A stretch of DNA of 64,000 nt from Bradyrhizobium jicamae. GTDB lineage: Bacteria; Pseudomonadota; Alphaproteobacteria; Rhizobiales; Xanthobacteraceae. Positions 1 to 9,023 of the stretch are shown here, in pieces. The notes beneath the pieces are model-generated. The model saw only the letters and a list, made by a program, of their open reading frames with translations, was not told the origin of the DNA and did not search any database. Numbering within the stretch: the first letter of the stretch is position 1; every line of letters begins with the position of its first letter. Both the position numbers and the translations under genes were made by a program. Location: contig NZ_JAFCKQ010000036.1 in the NCBI RefSeq assembly GCF_018130215.1, positions 1-64,000 of the forward strand, given 5' to 3'.

Positions 1-190
1 CGCGCCGATTCATTTCACCGCTCCCCGCGCAGGAACGAGCTATCCTAGCGCATTTCGGTTGGCCCTTCCATCGTTAGGCTGCTCCGGAAGTCTCGATTGA
101 GGCCGGCCCCAGCCGCGGTCGGAGACAGCCGACATTCGAACAAGTGTTGCGGACGGCCGAGGATGGCCATACCCAGGCATCTTGCCGATC
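1..190. other. Intergenic, no gene seen
   Basis: I see no convincing reading frame with a ribosome binding site here. The stretch lies downstream of the minus-strand substrate-binding protein gene and probably contains decayed intergenic repeat sequence. Confidence 0.4.
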
Positions 191-997
191 TCATTCGATC
201 AGTTCGTCCGCCGCGATGAGAATAGATTGTGGTATCGTAAGACGAAGTGATCTTGCAGTCTGAATGTTGATGACCAGTTCGAACTTCGTCGGTCGAAGGA
301 CCGGAAGGTCATCCGACTTGGCTCCGCGTAGAATCTTGCCGGCATATACGCCGACCTGGCGGTAGGTGTCGGCGAGGCTCGCACCATAGCTCATTAGCCC
401 GCCATCCGCCGGAAACTCGCGGATGTGGAAGATGCCGGGCAGTTGGTGACGAGAGGAAAGCGCAATTATCCGGCTCCGCCGAGAGTCGAAGAATGGGTCG
501 TTCTGAACCACTAGCGCGGAGACGCCAGCCTTAATCAGCGCTGCAAAGTTGGCATCGATCTCGGCATCTGTTGTTGCGTTTTGCACAACCAACTCGCGGT
601 CGGGCGACTGAGCTGCGGTGGCCACCGACTGGCGGAACTGGTCGACCGCGTCCATCCCGAAGCTAGGGTTGAGCAGCAGTCCCACGACGTGCGCCGACGG
701 TACCAAGGTGCAGAGTAGCTCCGAAATCGGTCGGCTCCGCAGATCGGCGACAAGTGGCGGCAGCCGGCTGTAGTCGCCATTTGCCCAGCGGTACTCGATG
801 GCCACGTTACGACCCTCGATATACCCCATATCTTCGAGCCCGCGGCGGAAGGCATTGGTGTGAATTGCGGCTTCCTCAGGCGAACGCGTGCTAAGGAAGC
901 CGATCACCGGCTGAGTAGGCGGCTGCTGCGCGCGTGCCACAATTGGCCATGCTGCCGAAATAGCCGCAATTCCTTGAACGAAATCTCGCCGTCGCAT
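191..997 (-). CDS. ABC transporter substrate-binding protein, internally deleted
   Basis: Periplasmic binding protein of the ABC_sub_bind family. The start is the ATG before MRRRDFVQG, which has a GGAAGAG ribosome binding site and gives the same Arg-rich N-terminal export signal (ending ARAQQ) as three paralogs in this window; the open frame continues 11 codons further upstream. The product is 268 residues, whereas the paralogs are 323-331. The sequence jumps from the N-terminal lobe (VADLRSRPI, about residue 92) straight to SELLCTLVPSAHVVGLLLNP. The intervening part of the family, about 60 residues holding the TTTIPIV and PGGNVTG segments, is absent. The reading frame is kept. No permease or ATPase gene is adjacent. 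Probably a degenerate, non-binding copy, although the frame stays open. Confidence 0.75.
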   Translation of the reverse strand: MRRRDFVQGIAAISAAWPIVARAQQPPTQPVIGFLSTRSPEEAAIHTNAFRRGLEDMGYIEGRNVAIEYRWANGDYSRLPPLVADLRSRPISELLCTLVPSAHVVGLLLNPSFGMDAVDQFRQSVATAAQSPDRELVVQNATTDAEIDANFAALIKAGVSALVVQNDPFFDSRRSRIIALSSRHQLPGIFHIREFPADGGLMSYGASLADTYRQVGVYAGKILRGAKSDDLPVLRPTKFELVINIQTARSLRLTIPQSILIAADELIE

Positions 998-1223
998 TAC
1001 TCTTCCGAAGCCTTGCCGCAGAGCAACCACGTAAGCTCAACATGGAATTGTCGGAAGGTGGTTCGAGGGCCAATTTGCGCTGAATATTTTTAGCTGTCCA
1101 TGTCGCAGATGGATCACTCGCGTCGTTTTTGGCCCGGATCCCCGATGTCGCTTCTCCCCTGACAGCGGCGGAATAGCGCAAATGCCCCGACCGCCGGTTC
1201 AGGCCACAAGCCGACTTCAACGG

Positions 1224-2195
1224 CTACTCGATCACCTTGTCCGAGCGAAGCACCAGAGCCGCGGGAATTTCGTGTCCAATTGCCCTGGCAGTTTTTAGAT
1301 TAACGACAAGCTCAAAGCGCGTCGGTTGCTCGACCGGAATGTCAGCAGGCTTCGTACCGTTAAAGACCTTCGCCACGAGCTGCGCTGCCTGACGGTACAT
1401 CTGCGTGAACCGAGGACCATAGGCAGTGAAGCCGCCTTCCTCGGCGGTTTCGGGCCATTGATAGATTGCTGGCAACCTGAGGGTTCTAACCCGATCGAGA
1501 ATAATTTGACGGTTGTTAAACAGGAGTGGAGTTGCCAGCACATTGATTGCTTGGGCTTGCGCATGGTAGGCCGCATCTATAGCATCAGCGATTGCGTCAA
1601 CTTTTGCCGCCCAATGGATAGAAAGCTCGACCCCCTGAGCTTCGGAGAGCTTCTGCAACGCTTGGCTTTGTTCTGACGACGTTGTCGCGGGGTCGGCCAA
1701 GGCGGCTACGCGAAGAATACCTGGAACGGCCTCGACGAGGATTTCCTCTCGTTTGCCATCTAATTCGGTGGCAAGAATGCTAATGCCTGTTACGTTACCT
1801 CCTGGTTTCGCCAATGTGCGCACGAAGCCGGGACGCACCATATCGTCAGTCACCGCGATGATTGGCGTAGTAGTGGTGGCCTCTCGAGCAGCGCGAATAG
1901 CCACGTCGCCGCCGCATAGTATTACATCAACAGACGATTTTGCGAGGGTTGAGGCATGGGTTGCAAGCTCATCAAGCTTCAGGCCGTAGCCTTCCCTGTC
2001 GGAAGCAACGTTCTGCCCCTCAATAAACCCGAGTGATCGAAGTTCATCGTAAAATGCGAGATGATGTGGGTCTGTCAGGGCACCTTGGTGGAGGCTACCA
2101 ATTCGATAGATACGCCCCGGTTGCTGTGCTCTCGCTTGGCTCGAGCCAACCGTAACTGCAGCACCGACAAATGCAATGAAATCGCGCCGCCTCAT
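1224..2195 (-). CDS. ABC transporter substrate-binding protein (ABC_sub_bind family)
   Basis: Full-length 323-residue periplasmic binding protein. It starts with MRRRDFIAFVGAAVTVGSSQARAQQ, a Tat-like or Sec export signal, and is preceded by GGAGCGGGC as ribosome binding site. The family landmarks TTTTPIIAVTD and KPGGNVTGISIL lie near residues 105-140. The C-terminal PTRFELVVNLKTARAIG and a terminal KVIE are also typical. The ligand is unknown. It is an orphan: no permease or ATPase gene is nearby, but other copies lie at 191, 2399 and 10177. The 200 bp upstream hold no gene. Confidence 0.88.
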   Translation of the reverse strand: MRRRDFIAFVGAAVTVGSSQARAQQPGRIYRIGSLHQGALTDPHHLAFYDELRSLGFIEGQNVASDREGYGLKLDELATHASTLAKSSVDVILCGGDVAIRAAREATTTTPIIAVTDDMVRPGFVRTLAKPGGNVTGISILATELDGKREEILVEAVPGILRVAALADPATTSSEQSQALQKLSEAQGVELSIHWAAKVDAIADAIDAAYHAQAQAINVLATPLLFNNRQIILDRVRTLRLPAIYQWPETAEEGGFTAYGPRFTQMYRQAAQLVAKVFNGTKPADIPVEQPTRFELVVNLKTARAIGHEIPAALVLRSDKVIE

Positions 2196-2398
2196 GCCCG
2201 CTCCGCCCTGGACCGCTACAGTCAGAATATAGGAAATCCTCGGTCGGAAATGACTGATTTCCGCATCGGGATCAAAAGCGGCTATGACGGCCAGCCCTAC
2301 CGCTTGTCCGGTCTATCCCGAAGAGCAGATGCAAGTGCGACCATGTGGGAGAGCACCCACGGGCCACAGCCGGACTCGTGCATTGCAGCAATCGCGGC

Positions 2399-3394
2399 TC
2401 ATTCGATCACCTCGTCGGCGGCGGCGAGCAGCGCTGGAGGCATGTCAAGGCCGAGCGTTTTGGATGTGTTCAGATTGATCACCAGCTCGAATTTTGTGGG
2501 TTGTTCGATCGGTAGATCGGCGGGTTTGCCTCCTTTGAGTATACGATCGACAAAAAAAGCAGCCCGACGTGACAAGTCGGCAATGCTGGCCGCGTAAGCC
2601 AACAAACCGCCAGCCCGAACTTGTTCTCGAAACACGAATATTGACGGGAGCCGGTGCTTCACTGCCCCTTCCGCAATGGCTCTGCCCTTTGCAACGAACA
2701 CGCCATCTGACGTGACGACTAGCCCCTTCGCCCGCCCGTTCGCGAGGGTTGCAAGCTGGCTGTCGAGATTGTTCTCATCGGCCTCCACGATATCCACTGC
2801 TATGCCAAGTGAGCGAACATCCAGTTCCAATTTCTTCGCCCACGACGAGCCGACCTTGTAGATGGGCTGCCTTGTGGAAACTAAAACGCCGACCCTGTCG
2901 AGCGTCGGTACTACCTGTTTCAGGAGTTCGACGCGTTTGCCGTAAAGTTCAAGGTCCATGGTGGTAAGCCCCGTGACGTTGCTGCCAGGGCGAGAAAGGC
3001 TCCCCGCGAACCCCGTGCCGACGGGATCGGGATGGGCAAACGTGACAATGGGGATCGACGAGGTCGCCCGCTTCGTGGCCATCAGCTCCCGAGTTCCAGT
3101 CGCTACGATGATGTCAGCACGCTCGCGCACGAGATCGGCGACGAAGCCATCAATCAGGCTGTCATCACCTGCCGCAAATCGCCGATCGAAAACGACGTTC
3201 TGGCCCTCGACGTAGCCGAGCTCCTTCATCTGCGCCAAGAACGGACCAAAGTTGGCGGGCTCCGCGGGAGTCGCTCCGATCGAGACGAGACCGACAACTG
3301 GACGCACCTGTGCGTATGATGCCATTGACGGCCACATCGCTGCACCGCCGAGAAGCGCTACAAAATCACGACGTTTCAGTCGATCGAATTGCAT
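2399..3394 (-). CDS. ABC transporter substrate-binding protein (ABC_sub_bind family)
   Basis: 331-residue periplasmic binding protein. I chose the ATG of MQFDRLKRRDFVALLGG because it is preceded by AGGGACTACGA and gives a family-typical export signal ending SYAQV; the open frame extends 44 codons upstream without family character. Landmarks are TSSIPIVTFAHPDPVGTGF, RPGSNVTGLT and the C-terminal PTKFELVINLNTSKTLG ending DEVIE. It lies in the same direction as the two copies downstream of it but with gaps of about 200 bp, so it is more a set of dispersed paralogs than an operon. The transported ligand cannot be read from sequence. Confidence 0.88.
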   Translation of the reverse strand: MQFDRLKRRDFVALLGGAAMWPSMASYAQVRPVVGLVSIGATPAEPANFGPFLAQMKELGYVEGQNVVFDRRFAAGDDSLIDGFVADLVRERADIIVATGTRELMATKRATSSIPIVTFAHPDPVGTGFAGSLSRPGSNVTGLTTMDLELYGKRVELLKQVVPTLDRVGVLVSTRQPIYKVGSSWAKKLELDVRSLGIAVDIVEADENNLDSQLATLANGRAKGLVVTSDGVFVAKGRAIAEGAVKHRLPSIFVFREQVRAGGLLAYAASIADLSRRAAFFVDRILKGGKPADLPIEQPTKFELVINLNTSKTLGLDMPPALLAAADEVIE

Positions 3395-3584
3395 TCGTAG
3401 TCCCTGGCCGGGAAGCTCCGTTACGATCCAGGAGGATAGCGCCAATGGACGTCCTTGTGACAGATGACAACGCGTCCCAGACGTGTAAAAATCGCCGTAC
3501 AGGGCCATCAGTCTTGAAGCCCACACTGGGCCGTCCAGGCGGCGATCAGCGGCCTGATTCCAAGAGTCACCGGCGAGGTGGACG

Positions 3585-4082
3585 TTAAGGCATCGGCTTA
3601 ATTCGCTCGAACGTCAGAACCCCTACTCCCTCGCGTCCGTCAACCGGGCTCCTGTTCGGCTCGGTCTTAATCACAAGCTTGTCGCCCTCGACAGTGTAAA
3701 AGCGGACCTGATCGGTTCCTAGTCGGCGTCCATCCCACTCGATGTCGACGTGATGAACCACCCTTCCGGGTGAGAGCTTGTACGTGCCGCCATATGCAAG
3801 CATCGCCTTGTGCAATTTGATCCGATCCGCATCGGTTGGCTCGGCACGTGGCCGCGGTTGCTCGTCCGAGACGAAAAACGCGATCATTCGTCCATCGGAC
3901 GCATAGCTGATATATCCATAGGGTTGCTCGCCCATTTGGTTGTAACGTTCACCGGTCCCCGCGACTTCGCGGACGAACGACTTCAACTTCCATGTTCCAA
4001 GCAAAGGATTGTCTTCAGCCCCTGCGCCAGCCGGTCCTAACCCGGCCAGCATCAGCGAAATCAACAGCACCTTGCAACTCAT
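3585..4082 (-). CDS. Lipocalin-like domain protein, secreted
   Basis: 165-residue protein with a signal peptide (MSCKVLLISLMLAGLGPAGAGA) and then the lipocalin-like pattern NPLLGTWKLKSF...YGYISYASDGRMIAFF...YGGTYKL. The small beta-barrel family is common in alphaproteobacteria and its ligand is not established. The start has a GGGGAA ribosome binding site. It lies 68 bp downstream of the TauE-like gene on the same strand, so cotranscription with the amidase and TauE genes is possible. Confidence 0.75.
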   Translation of the reverse strand: MSCKVLLISLMLAGLGPAGAGAEDNPLLGTWKLKSFVREVAGTGERYNQMGEQPYGYISYASDGRMIAFFVSDEQPRPRAEPTDADRIKLHKAMLAYGGTYKLSPGRVVHHVDIEWDGRRLGTDQVRFYTVEGDKLVIKTEPNRSPVDGREGVGVLTFERIKPMP

Positions 4083-4150
4083 GCCAGTTCCCCTTTGTCA
4101 TTCGAAGTAGCGAGGGAAGATCCGCGCAGAGCAATTGTGGCGCCCGCTAG

Positions 4151-4972
4151 TTAGAGAGAGGCCACAAACCGCACGCTGATCAGGATGAGATAGAGAGACA
4201 ATGCAATCTCCATTTGACGCTTTGGCATTTGATGTGCGAGGGCCACACCATAGCGTACAGTCATGACACTGAGCGGTGTCAGAAGCGCAAAGCCAATCAG
4301 GGACACATAGCCGAGTGACAATGGTGGCAGGCCCGGATGATTCCAGCCGGCGAAAACATAACCGAGCGCGCTTGGAATTGAGACAAAGAGTCCCACGCCT
4401 GATGCCGTTGCAATCGCCGCATGAATCGGAAAGCGGTAAAGGGTCAAGACAACGTTTGCGACAAGCCCACCACCGATCCCCATCAACGAGGCAGACGAGC
4501 CGATGACGACGCCATAGCCCGCCATAACGGTCGTACCGGGCAGAACCTTCCCTAACTGCCAGGTGTCTTTGCCAGCGAGCAACCTGATCGCGAGAAACAT
4601 GCAAACGATGATAAAGACGCTCTTGAACACAATCGGTTTCGCTACCGAGGCGCCATAAACGCCGCCAAGCACGCCGACGACGATCGGGACCGCCCACATC
4701 CTGAGCACGCGGATATCGACCGCGCCCTTCCTATAGTGGCCTGCGAACGACGAAATCGAGGTCGGTACGATAACGGCAAGCGAGGTTCCGACGCAGAGCG
4801 GCATCAGGACGTCATCTGGAACGCCGTAAAGCTGAAAAACCTCATAAAGCACAGGAACGATGACGGTTCCGCCTCCAACCCCGAATAATCCCGCCAGGAT
4901 TCCAGTGCAGGCACCCGCTCCAGCAAGAGCCGCGGCAAGCCATGCAGTGTGACTAAGCGCAAGCGCACCCAT
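4151..4972 (-). CDS. TauE/SafE-family membrane permease
   Basis: 273-residue inner-membrane protein, nearly all hydrophobic, with the two family glycine signatures: LFGVGGGTVIVP (about residue 30) and LMGIGGGLVANVV (about residue 165). The family exports small anions such as sulfite or sulfoacetate, but the substrate here is unknown. The start is preceded by GAGGAGCGGGCAA. The gene begins 24 bp after the amidase stop, which suggests an operon in which the permease exports or imports an amidase substrate or product. Confidence 0.85.
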   Translation of the reverse strand: MGALALSHTAWLAAALAGAGACTGILAGLFGVGGGTVIVPVLYEVFQLYGVPDDVLMPLCVGTSLAVIVPTSISSFAGHYRKGAVDIRVLRMWAVPIVVGVLGGVYGASVAKPIVFKSVFIIVCMFLAIRLLAGKDTWQLGKVLPGTTVMAGYGVVIGSSASLMGIGGGLVANVVLTLYRFPIHAAIATASGVGLFVSIPSALGYVFAGWNHPGLPPLSLGYVSLIGFALLTPLSVMTVRYGVALAHQMPKRQMEIALSLYLILISVRFVASL

Positions 4973-4996
4973 TTGCCCGCTCCTCGGTCATGAACA

Positions 4997-6499
4997 TCAC
5001 GTCGGAGGTCTGATCGAACTCCACCGTGTCGCCTGTTCGTAGGCATAGGCGAGTTGAAGACAGGCCAGATCACCATGACAGGGCCCGAGAACCTGCAGCC
5101 CCATCGGTAAGCCTTGCCTCGAAAATCCTGCCGGCACGTTGACCACTGGACAGCCGACGAGCGTGGCGTAGATCACCACCTCCATCCAGCGATGGTAAAT
5201 ATCCATCCTGCAACCGCCGATCTCTTTCGGCCACGTCACCCTTGCATCGAACGGGAAACACTGTGCAGTGGGAAGCACCAGGAAATCGTAGGTCTTGAAT
5301 AATCGCTGGACCGCGCGACACCATTCGGCTCGGCGAGCGGACGCCTCAAGCACGTCAAGTGCCGACAAACGCATCGCCTGCTCAACTTCCCAACGCGCTT
5401 CCTCCTTCATCAGGGGTCGCTTCGCTGGATCTGCATAACGGCCTGCCAGGGGCCCACCGATGAGCCAGGCACGAAGCGCCACCCAATCCCTCCAGAGTTC
5501 ATCAAGCCGGTAATCGACGCGAACCGGTTCGACAACACAGCCGATCTCGACGAAGGATTCGGCCGCTCGTTCGCAAAGCTCGAGTACGCCGGCGTCGAAA
5601 GGGAAATATCCGCCGAGATCGCCGAGCCAGCCGACGCGAGTTCCATCCCAGTCGCGCGCCAAAAGTTCGCGAAAGCAAACAGAGCTTTGTTCAGGTTCCG
5701 GTCGTGACCACGGCTCGTCTCCGACCTGCACGGAAAACAGCATCGCCAGGTCCTCAACCGCGCGTGCGATCGGTCCGACCGTACCGAGCGACGGCAGGTT
5801 GGGATCACGCCCTTCCGAAGGCATCCGCCCTTGGGTTGGGCGAAGTGAAAACAGATTGTTGTAGGCAGCCGGATTCCGCATCGAGCCCGCGCTGTCGCTG
5901 CCGTCAGCCACTGGTAACATGCGGGTCGCCACGGCGACTGCGGCCCCAGCGCTGCTACCGCCCGCTGTTCGAGTTCGGTCATAAGCATTGAGCGTGGTGC
6001 CGAATACAGGATTATAGGTTTGCGACCCCAACCCGAATTCGGCGGTGTTGGTCTTGCCAACGAGGATCGCGCCAGACTGCTTGGTCCGTTGCACAAAGAT
6101 TGCATCTCGTGTCGGGATCGCTTCCCTGTGGAGCGGACAGCCGAGCGTCGTGCGAAGGCCTTTGGTCGATGCAAGATCCTTGATGGCTTGCGGGATGCCG
6201 TGGAGCCAACCCTGGCGGACGCCGCCAGCCAGCAGGGCATCCTTTTCACGCGCTTCCGTCAGGAGTTCTTCGCGATCGCGGATCGAAACAATGGCATTGT
6301 AGGATGAATCGATCCGCTCGATGCGATCCAGGTGGGCCGTAACGACCTCAAGACAGGAAGTTTCGCGGGAAGCAATCGAGTCAGCCAGCGCACATGCGCC
6401 AAGGTCAACGATTGCACTAGGTTGCACAGGAGCGATATTAATTCCCGATGGCCTCGCACCATCGGGCTGATGCGTGAAATGCAAATGGTGGTTTAACAT
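4997..6499 (-). CDS. Amidase (amidase signature family)
   Basis: About 500-residue amidase that hydrolyses a carboxamide. The Ser-cisSer-Lys machinery is visible: Lys in GIPQAIKDLASTKG, the GGSSAGAAVAVATR glycine/serine loop, and GSDSAGSMRNPA carrying the cis-Ser and the nucleophilic Ser. I start at MLNHHLHF; the open frame extends 50 codons further (another Met at MAHIHRG), and neither start has a strong ribosome binding site, so the 5' end is uncertain. No signal peptide is seen, so it is probably cytoplasmic. The downstream TauE gene follows after 24 bp. The substrate is not predictable. Confidence 0.85.
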   Translation of the reverse strand: MLNHHLHFTHQPDGARPSGINIAPVQPSAIVDLGACALADSIASRETSCLEVVTAHLDRIERIDSSYNAIVSIRDREELLTEAREKDALLAGGVRQGWLHGIPQAIKDLASTKGLRTTLGCPLHREAIPTRDAIFVQRTKQSGAILVGKTNTAEFGLGSQTYNPVFGTTLNAYDRTRTAGGSSAGAAVAVATRMLPVADGSDSAGSMRNPAAYNNLFSLRPTQGRMPSEGRDPNLPSLGTVGPIARAVEDLAMLFSVQVGDEPWSRPEPEQSSVCFRELLARDWDGTRVGWLGDLGGYFPFDAGVLELCERAAESFVEIGCVVEPVRVDYRLDELWRDWVALRAWLIGGPLAGRYADPAKRPLMKEEARWEVEQAMRLSALDVLEASARRAEWCRAVQRLFKTYDFLVLPTAQCFPFDARVTWPKEIGGCRMDIYHRWMEVVIYATLVGCPVVNVPAGFSRQGLPMGLQVLGPCHGDLACLQLAYAYEQATRWSSIRPPT

Positions 6500-6884
6500 T
6501 TCAGGCACTGTTTTTCTTCTGCGGGTTCCGCGATGGATGTGGGCCATAGGGAGTGGCGACGACACGAGACCACGTCTCGCGCCACAGTCTCGCGACGAAC
6601 CATCGGATGAAATGACTGCGTGACAGCTGGGCGGCAGTCCAAATGTCACTAAGGCAATCGCCTGAATTCGCTATAAACTCGTCCTTGTGCATGACACGAG
6701 CGCCTTACTAAAAAGGTCGATGAGTTCTTCGTCTTGCGACGAAGAGAGCAATGACCTCTCGGTAACGCGGCCGCTTAAAGTCAGTAAGGCCGGTATCGCA
6801 TAGCTATTTCCCGGTCCGCTCGAGTCAAAATAAAGCGCCGCCAGCGAAAAGATCGCCACTCGATCAGAGCAGCGGCGTTTGAAC
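6500..6884. other. Intergenic, no supported gene
   Basis: This gap separates the amidase gene from lrgB, both on the minus strand. A 62-codon minus-strand frame starting at a GTG at 6859 has no ribosome binding site and no recognisable motif, so I do not call it. I see no terminator hairpin with a T-run. Confidence 0.4.
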
Positions 6885-7613
6885 TCAAAACAGCCGGCAA
6901 ATTATTGGAAGTAGAAACGCGGTCAGCACCCCGTTCAGACCCATACCAAGACCAGCGAACGCGCCCGCCACCTCATTGATCTGTAGCGCGCGAGCGGTTC
7001 CGATTCCATGCGAAGCGATCCCCATCGTGAGTCCCACGACACGCGGGTCACCGACGCGAACAAGGCGCGCAACAATTGGCCCGAGCACGGCTCCCGTAAT
7101 GCCGGTCATGATCACAAGAACGATCGTGAGCGTCTGCAAGCCGCCGATCTGTTCGGATATGCCAACGGCAATTCCAGCTGTCACGGACTTGGGTGCGAGC
7201 GAGAGAATGGTCCGTGGACTCGCTCCTAGCGCCCATGCTAGGCTAACCGCACTCAAGATTCCGACTGGCAAGCCCACGGCCAAAGCCACCGTGATCAAGC
7301 GCGCGGAACTGCGGATAACAGCCCTTTGACGAAAAAGCGGCACCGCAAGCAATACAACGGCGGGACCGAGCATGAAATGTATGGTGTCGGCGCCGCGCAA
7401 ATAGGTTTCATACGGGATATGCGTTGCCTCAAGACCAATGGATACGAGAACGATTGCCAACAGTGTCGGATTGAGTAGCGGATGATTGCCGCCCAAGCGC
7501 GATATTCGGGTTGCTGCCAAAAAGGCAAACACCGTCGCACCAGTCTCAAGGACCGGCTTTTCTGCAAGCCCCGTCCAGGCCATGTCTGCTAGGATTTGGC
7601 TAAGCGTCTGCAT
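6885..7613 (-). CDS. lrgB: LrgB/CidB-family membrane protein
   Basis: 242-residue polytopic membrane protein of the LrgB family, the partner of holin-like LrgA. In Firmicutes the pair modulates murein hydrolase export and, in plants and some bacteria, glycolate or pyruvate-type transport. Family landmarks are SLAPKSVTAGIAVGISEQIGG and the C-terminal GLTMGIASHGIGTARAL. I start at MQTLSQILADMAWTG (7613), which overlaps the end of lrgA by 14 bp and indicates translational coupling. Longer in-frame starts exist but would lie inside lrgA. Confidence 0.85.
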   Translation of the reverse strand: MQTLSQILADMAWTGLAEKPVLETGATVFAFLAATRISRLGGNHPLLNPTLLAIVLVSIGLEATHIPYETYLRGADTIHFMLGPAVVLLAVPLFRQRAVIRSSARLITVALAVGLPVGILSAVSLAWALGASPRTILSLAPKSVTAGIAVGISEQIGGLQTLTIVLVIMTGITGAVLGPIVARLVRVGDPRVVGLTMGIASHGIGTARALQINEVAGAFAGLGMGLNGVLTAFLLPIICRLF

Positions 7614-7998
7614 CAGGGAGCGCTCCCTCATGTGGGAAGGACTCATGCGCTGGGCTCTTCGCCGTCGCGTCACCCAACCAGCTCGCAACCGTCATTGTCA
7701 CAGCCAGGGTGATTGCCGTGCCGCCAATGACAGCTGCCAAAATCGGCAGAGCTTCAGTTTTCAAGATGTCTAGATAGGCGATTACGCCCACGCCCGCCGG
7801 CACAAATAGCATCCCTAAAAACTGAAGCAGCCGATCGGCAAGAACTCCTAAATCGTCTGGCAACTTTCCCCGAACGGAAAGTTCGGCGTACAGCAGAATT
7901 AATCCAGTGACCGGTGCGGGGAGCGGCAACAAGCCTGATCTTGCCGCAACCTCTCCCACGCAAAGCCAAAACATCACGCGAGCAATTTGTTCAAGCAT
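7600..7998 (-). CDS. lrgA: CidA/LrgA-family holin-like protein
   Basis: 132-residue protein with about four membrane segments and the CidA/LrgA signature PLPAPVTGLILLYAEL followed by LLQFLGMLFVPAGVGVI. It is preceded by a CGGAG ribosome binding site. Its 3' end overlaps lrgB. A small single-pass membrane protein gene lies just upstream on the same strand. The role (holin-like regulation or small carboxylate transport) is family knowledge; no regulator of the LytSR type is adjacent. Confidence 0.85.
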   Translation of the reverse strand: MLEQIARVMFWLCVGEVAARSGLLPLPAPVTGLILLYAELSVRGKLPDDLGVLADRLLQFLGMLFVPAGVGVIAYLDILKTEALPILAAVIGGTAITLAVTMTVASWLGDATAKSPAHESFPHEGALPDADA

Positions 7999-8058
7999 GA
8001 CAAGGTCTCCGAAGGAAACACTTCTCAGCGTCCGCGCATCTACTTATAGCGGCGAACC

Positions 8059-8235
8059 TCAGGGAAATACGGTGCCAAATGCCAATTCACTTTCGGTGAT
8101 CCCCGCTCGTCCGGATGCGAGATAAACGGACACAACTGCAATAATTGCGAAGAGCGCATACCCTAGAATGTATCGGCGGTTATGATTGTCGATTGCGACG
8201 TGTGAGCGAATGGCAGCGTGTCTTATCAATTCCAT
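8059..8235 (-). CDS. Small single-pass membrane protein, 58 residues
   Basis: I read a 58-codon frame that begins MELIRHAAIRS and ends FGTVFP. An AGGAG sits eight bases before the ATG, an excellent ribosome binding site. A hydrophilic basic N-terminus is followed by one hydrophobic span (ILGYALFAIIAVVSVYLA, about residues 24-41) and a short tail. The gene lies 60 bp upstream of lrgA on the same strand, so it may be the first gene of an lrgAB transcript. I do not recognise a family. Support comes from the ribosome binding site and the membrane segment. Confidence 0.6.
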   Translation of the reverse strand: MELIRHAAIRSHVAIDNHNRRYILGYALFAIIAVVSVYLASGRAGITESELAFGTVFP

Positions 8236-8616
8236 GATCGAGACTCCTGCTGACCTGAGGTTACGGCTAAGACCGCAAATCGGGATGTTAACTGGTTCAC
8301 ATGCTGTGCAATTTCCGATATTTGCCGAAGCGGTAAGCCAATGTTGGGAAGAGGCAGTCTGCGAAACCTGAAAAAGCCGCTAGAAACGGAAAACTGTTAC
8401 GCTCTCTCGGTTTCGCTATTGTTTCGTGGAGCAAGCAAGATGATTTCGTTCTCGTTTCATGACAGTGTCCTCGACAAAGCAGATTGAAAGCAGGCCAGGT
8501 TTTTCGTTAGACGGGGAAGCACTGAATGGATGGGTTATGATCGTGAAAAGGCGGACATCTCCCGAGGTCGCTGAAGGGGCAGACAACGGACTTTGCGGGA
8601 CGTACGCACATCGCTT
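8236..8616. other. Intergenic, no gene seen
   Basis: The gap separates the small membrane protein gene and the monooxygenase remnant. It must contain the promoter of the small-protein/lrgAB unit, but I cannot pick a convincing -35/-10 pair. Only very short frames without ribosome binding sites occur. Confidence 0.4.
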
Positions 8617-9009
8617 CTAGTCTTCGCAGAAGAACAGACGGCGAGCCTTCTCATCGTTCGGGGCTTCTGGACCTAGCCCCAGAAAGTCAGGCCGGCGTTG
8701 AGGCTCCCGCAGCAGCAGAGGTCTCGCGCGGAGACGACGGGCTTCGCCGGCGGACCCGCATGCGTAGCTCAGCTCGCGGTTCCAGGATAAAATCCGATGC
8801 AGGGCGTCAAAATAGCGATCGTGCTCCTTTGCGTAGATTTCTGCCGCCACGCTCCAATCGGATCTCGTGGCGAGGAGTTCTTGCAAAACTCGAACATCGC
8901 GCAGCATTAGAGACAAACCGCAACCGAAGCACGGGTCGCTGGCTGCCGCAGCGTCGCCGATTAGCGCGACACCGTCGCGGTAGGGGTGCTCGAGGTGAAT
9001 TGGATTCAG
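8617..9009 (-). pseudogene. C-terminal remnant of an FAD-dependent monooxygenase
   Basis: Reading the minus strand gives LNPIHLEHPYRDGVALIGDAAAASDPCFGCGLSLMLRDVRVL. It carries the GD motif (IGDAA) that binds the FAD ribityl chain in aromatic and UbiH-type hydroxylases, followed by the usual helical C-terminus. About 130 codons remain of a roughly 400-residue family. An in-frame TAG lies directly before LNPI, so the N-terminal two thirds, including the dinucleotide-binding fold, are missing. The break lies about 14 bp before the divergent LysR start, suggesting that a recombination event joined the two. Confidence 0.7.
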
Positions 9010-9023
9010 CTACATTTGAAGTC

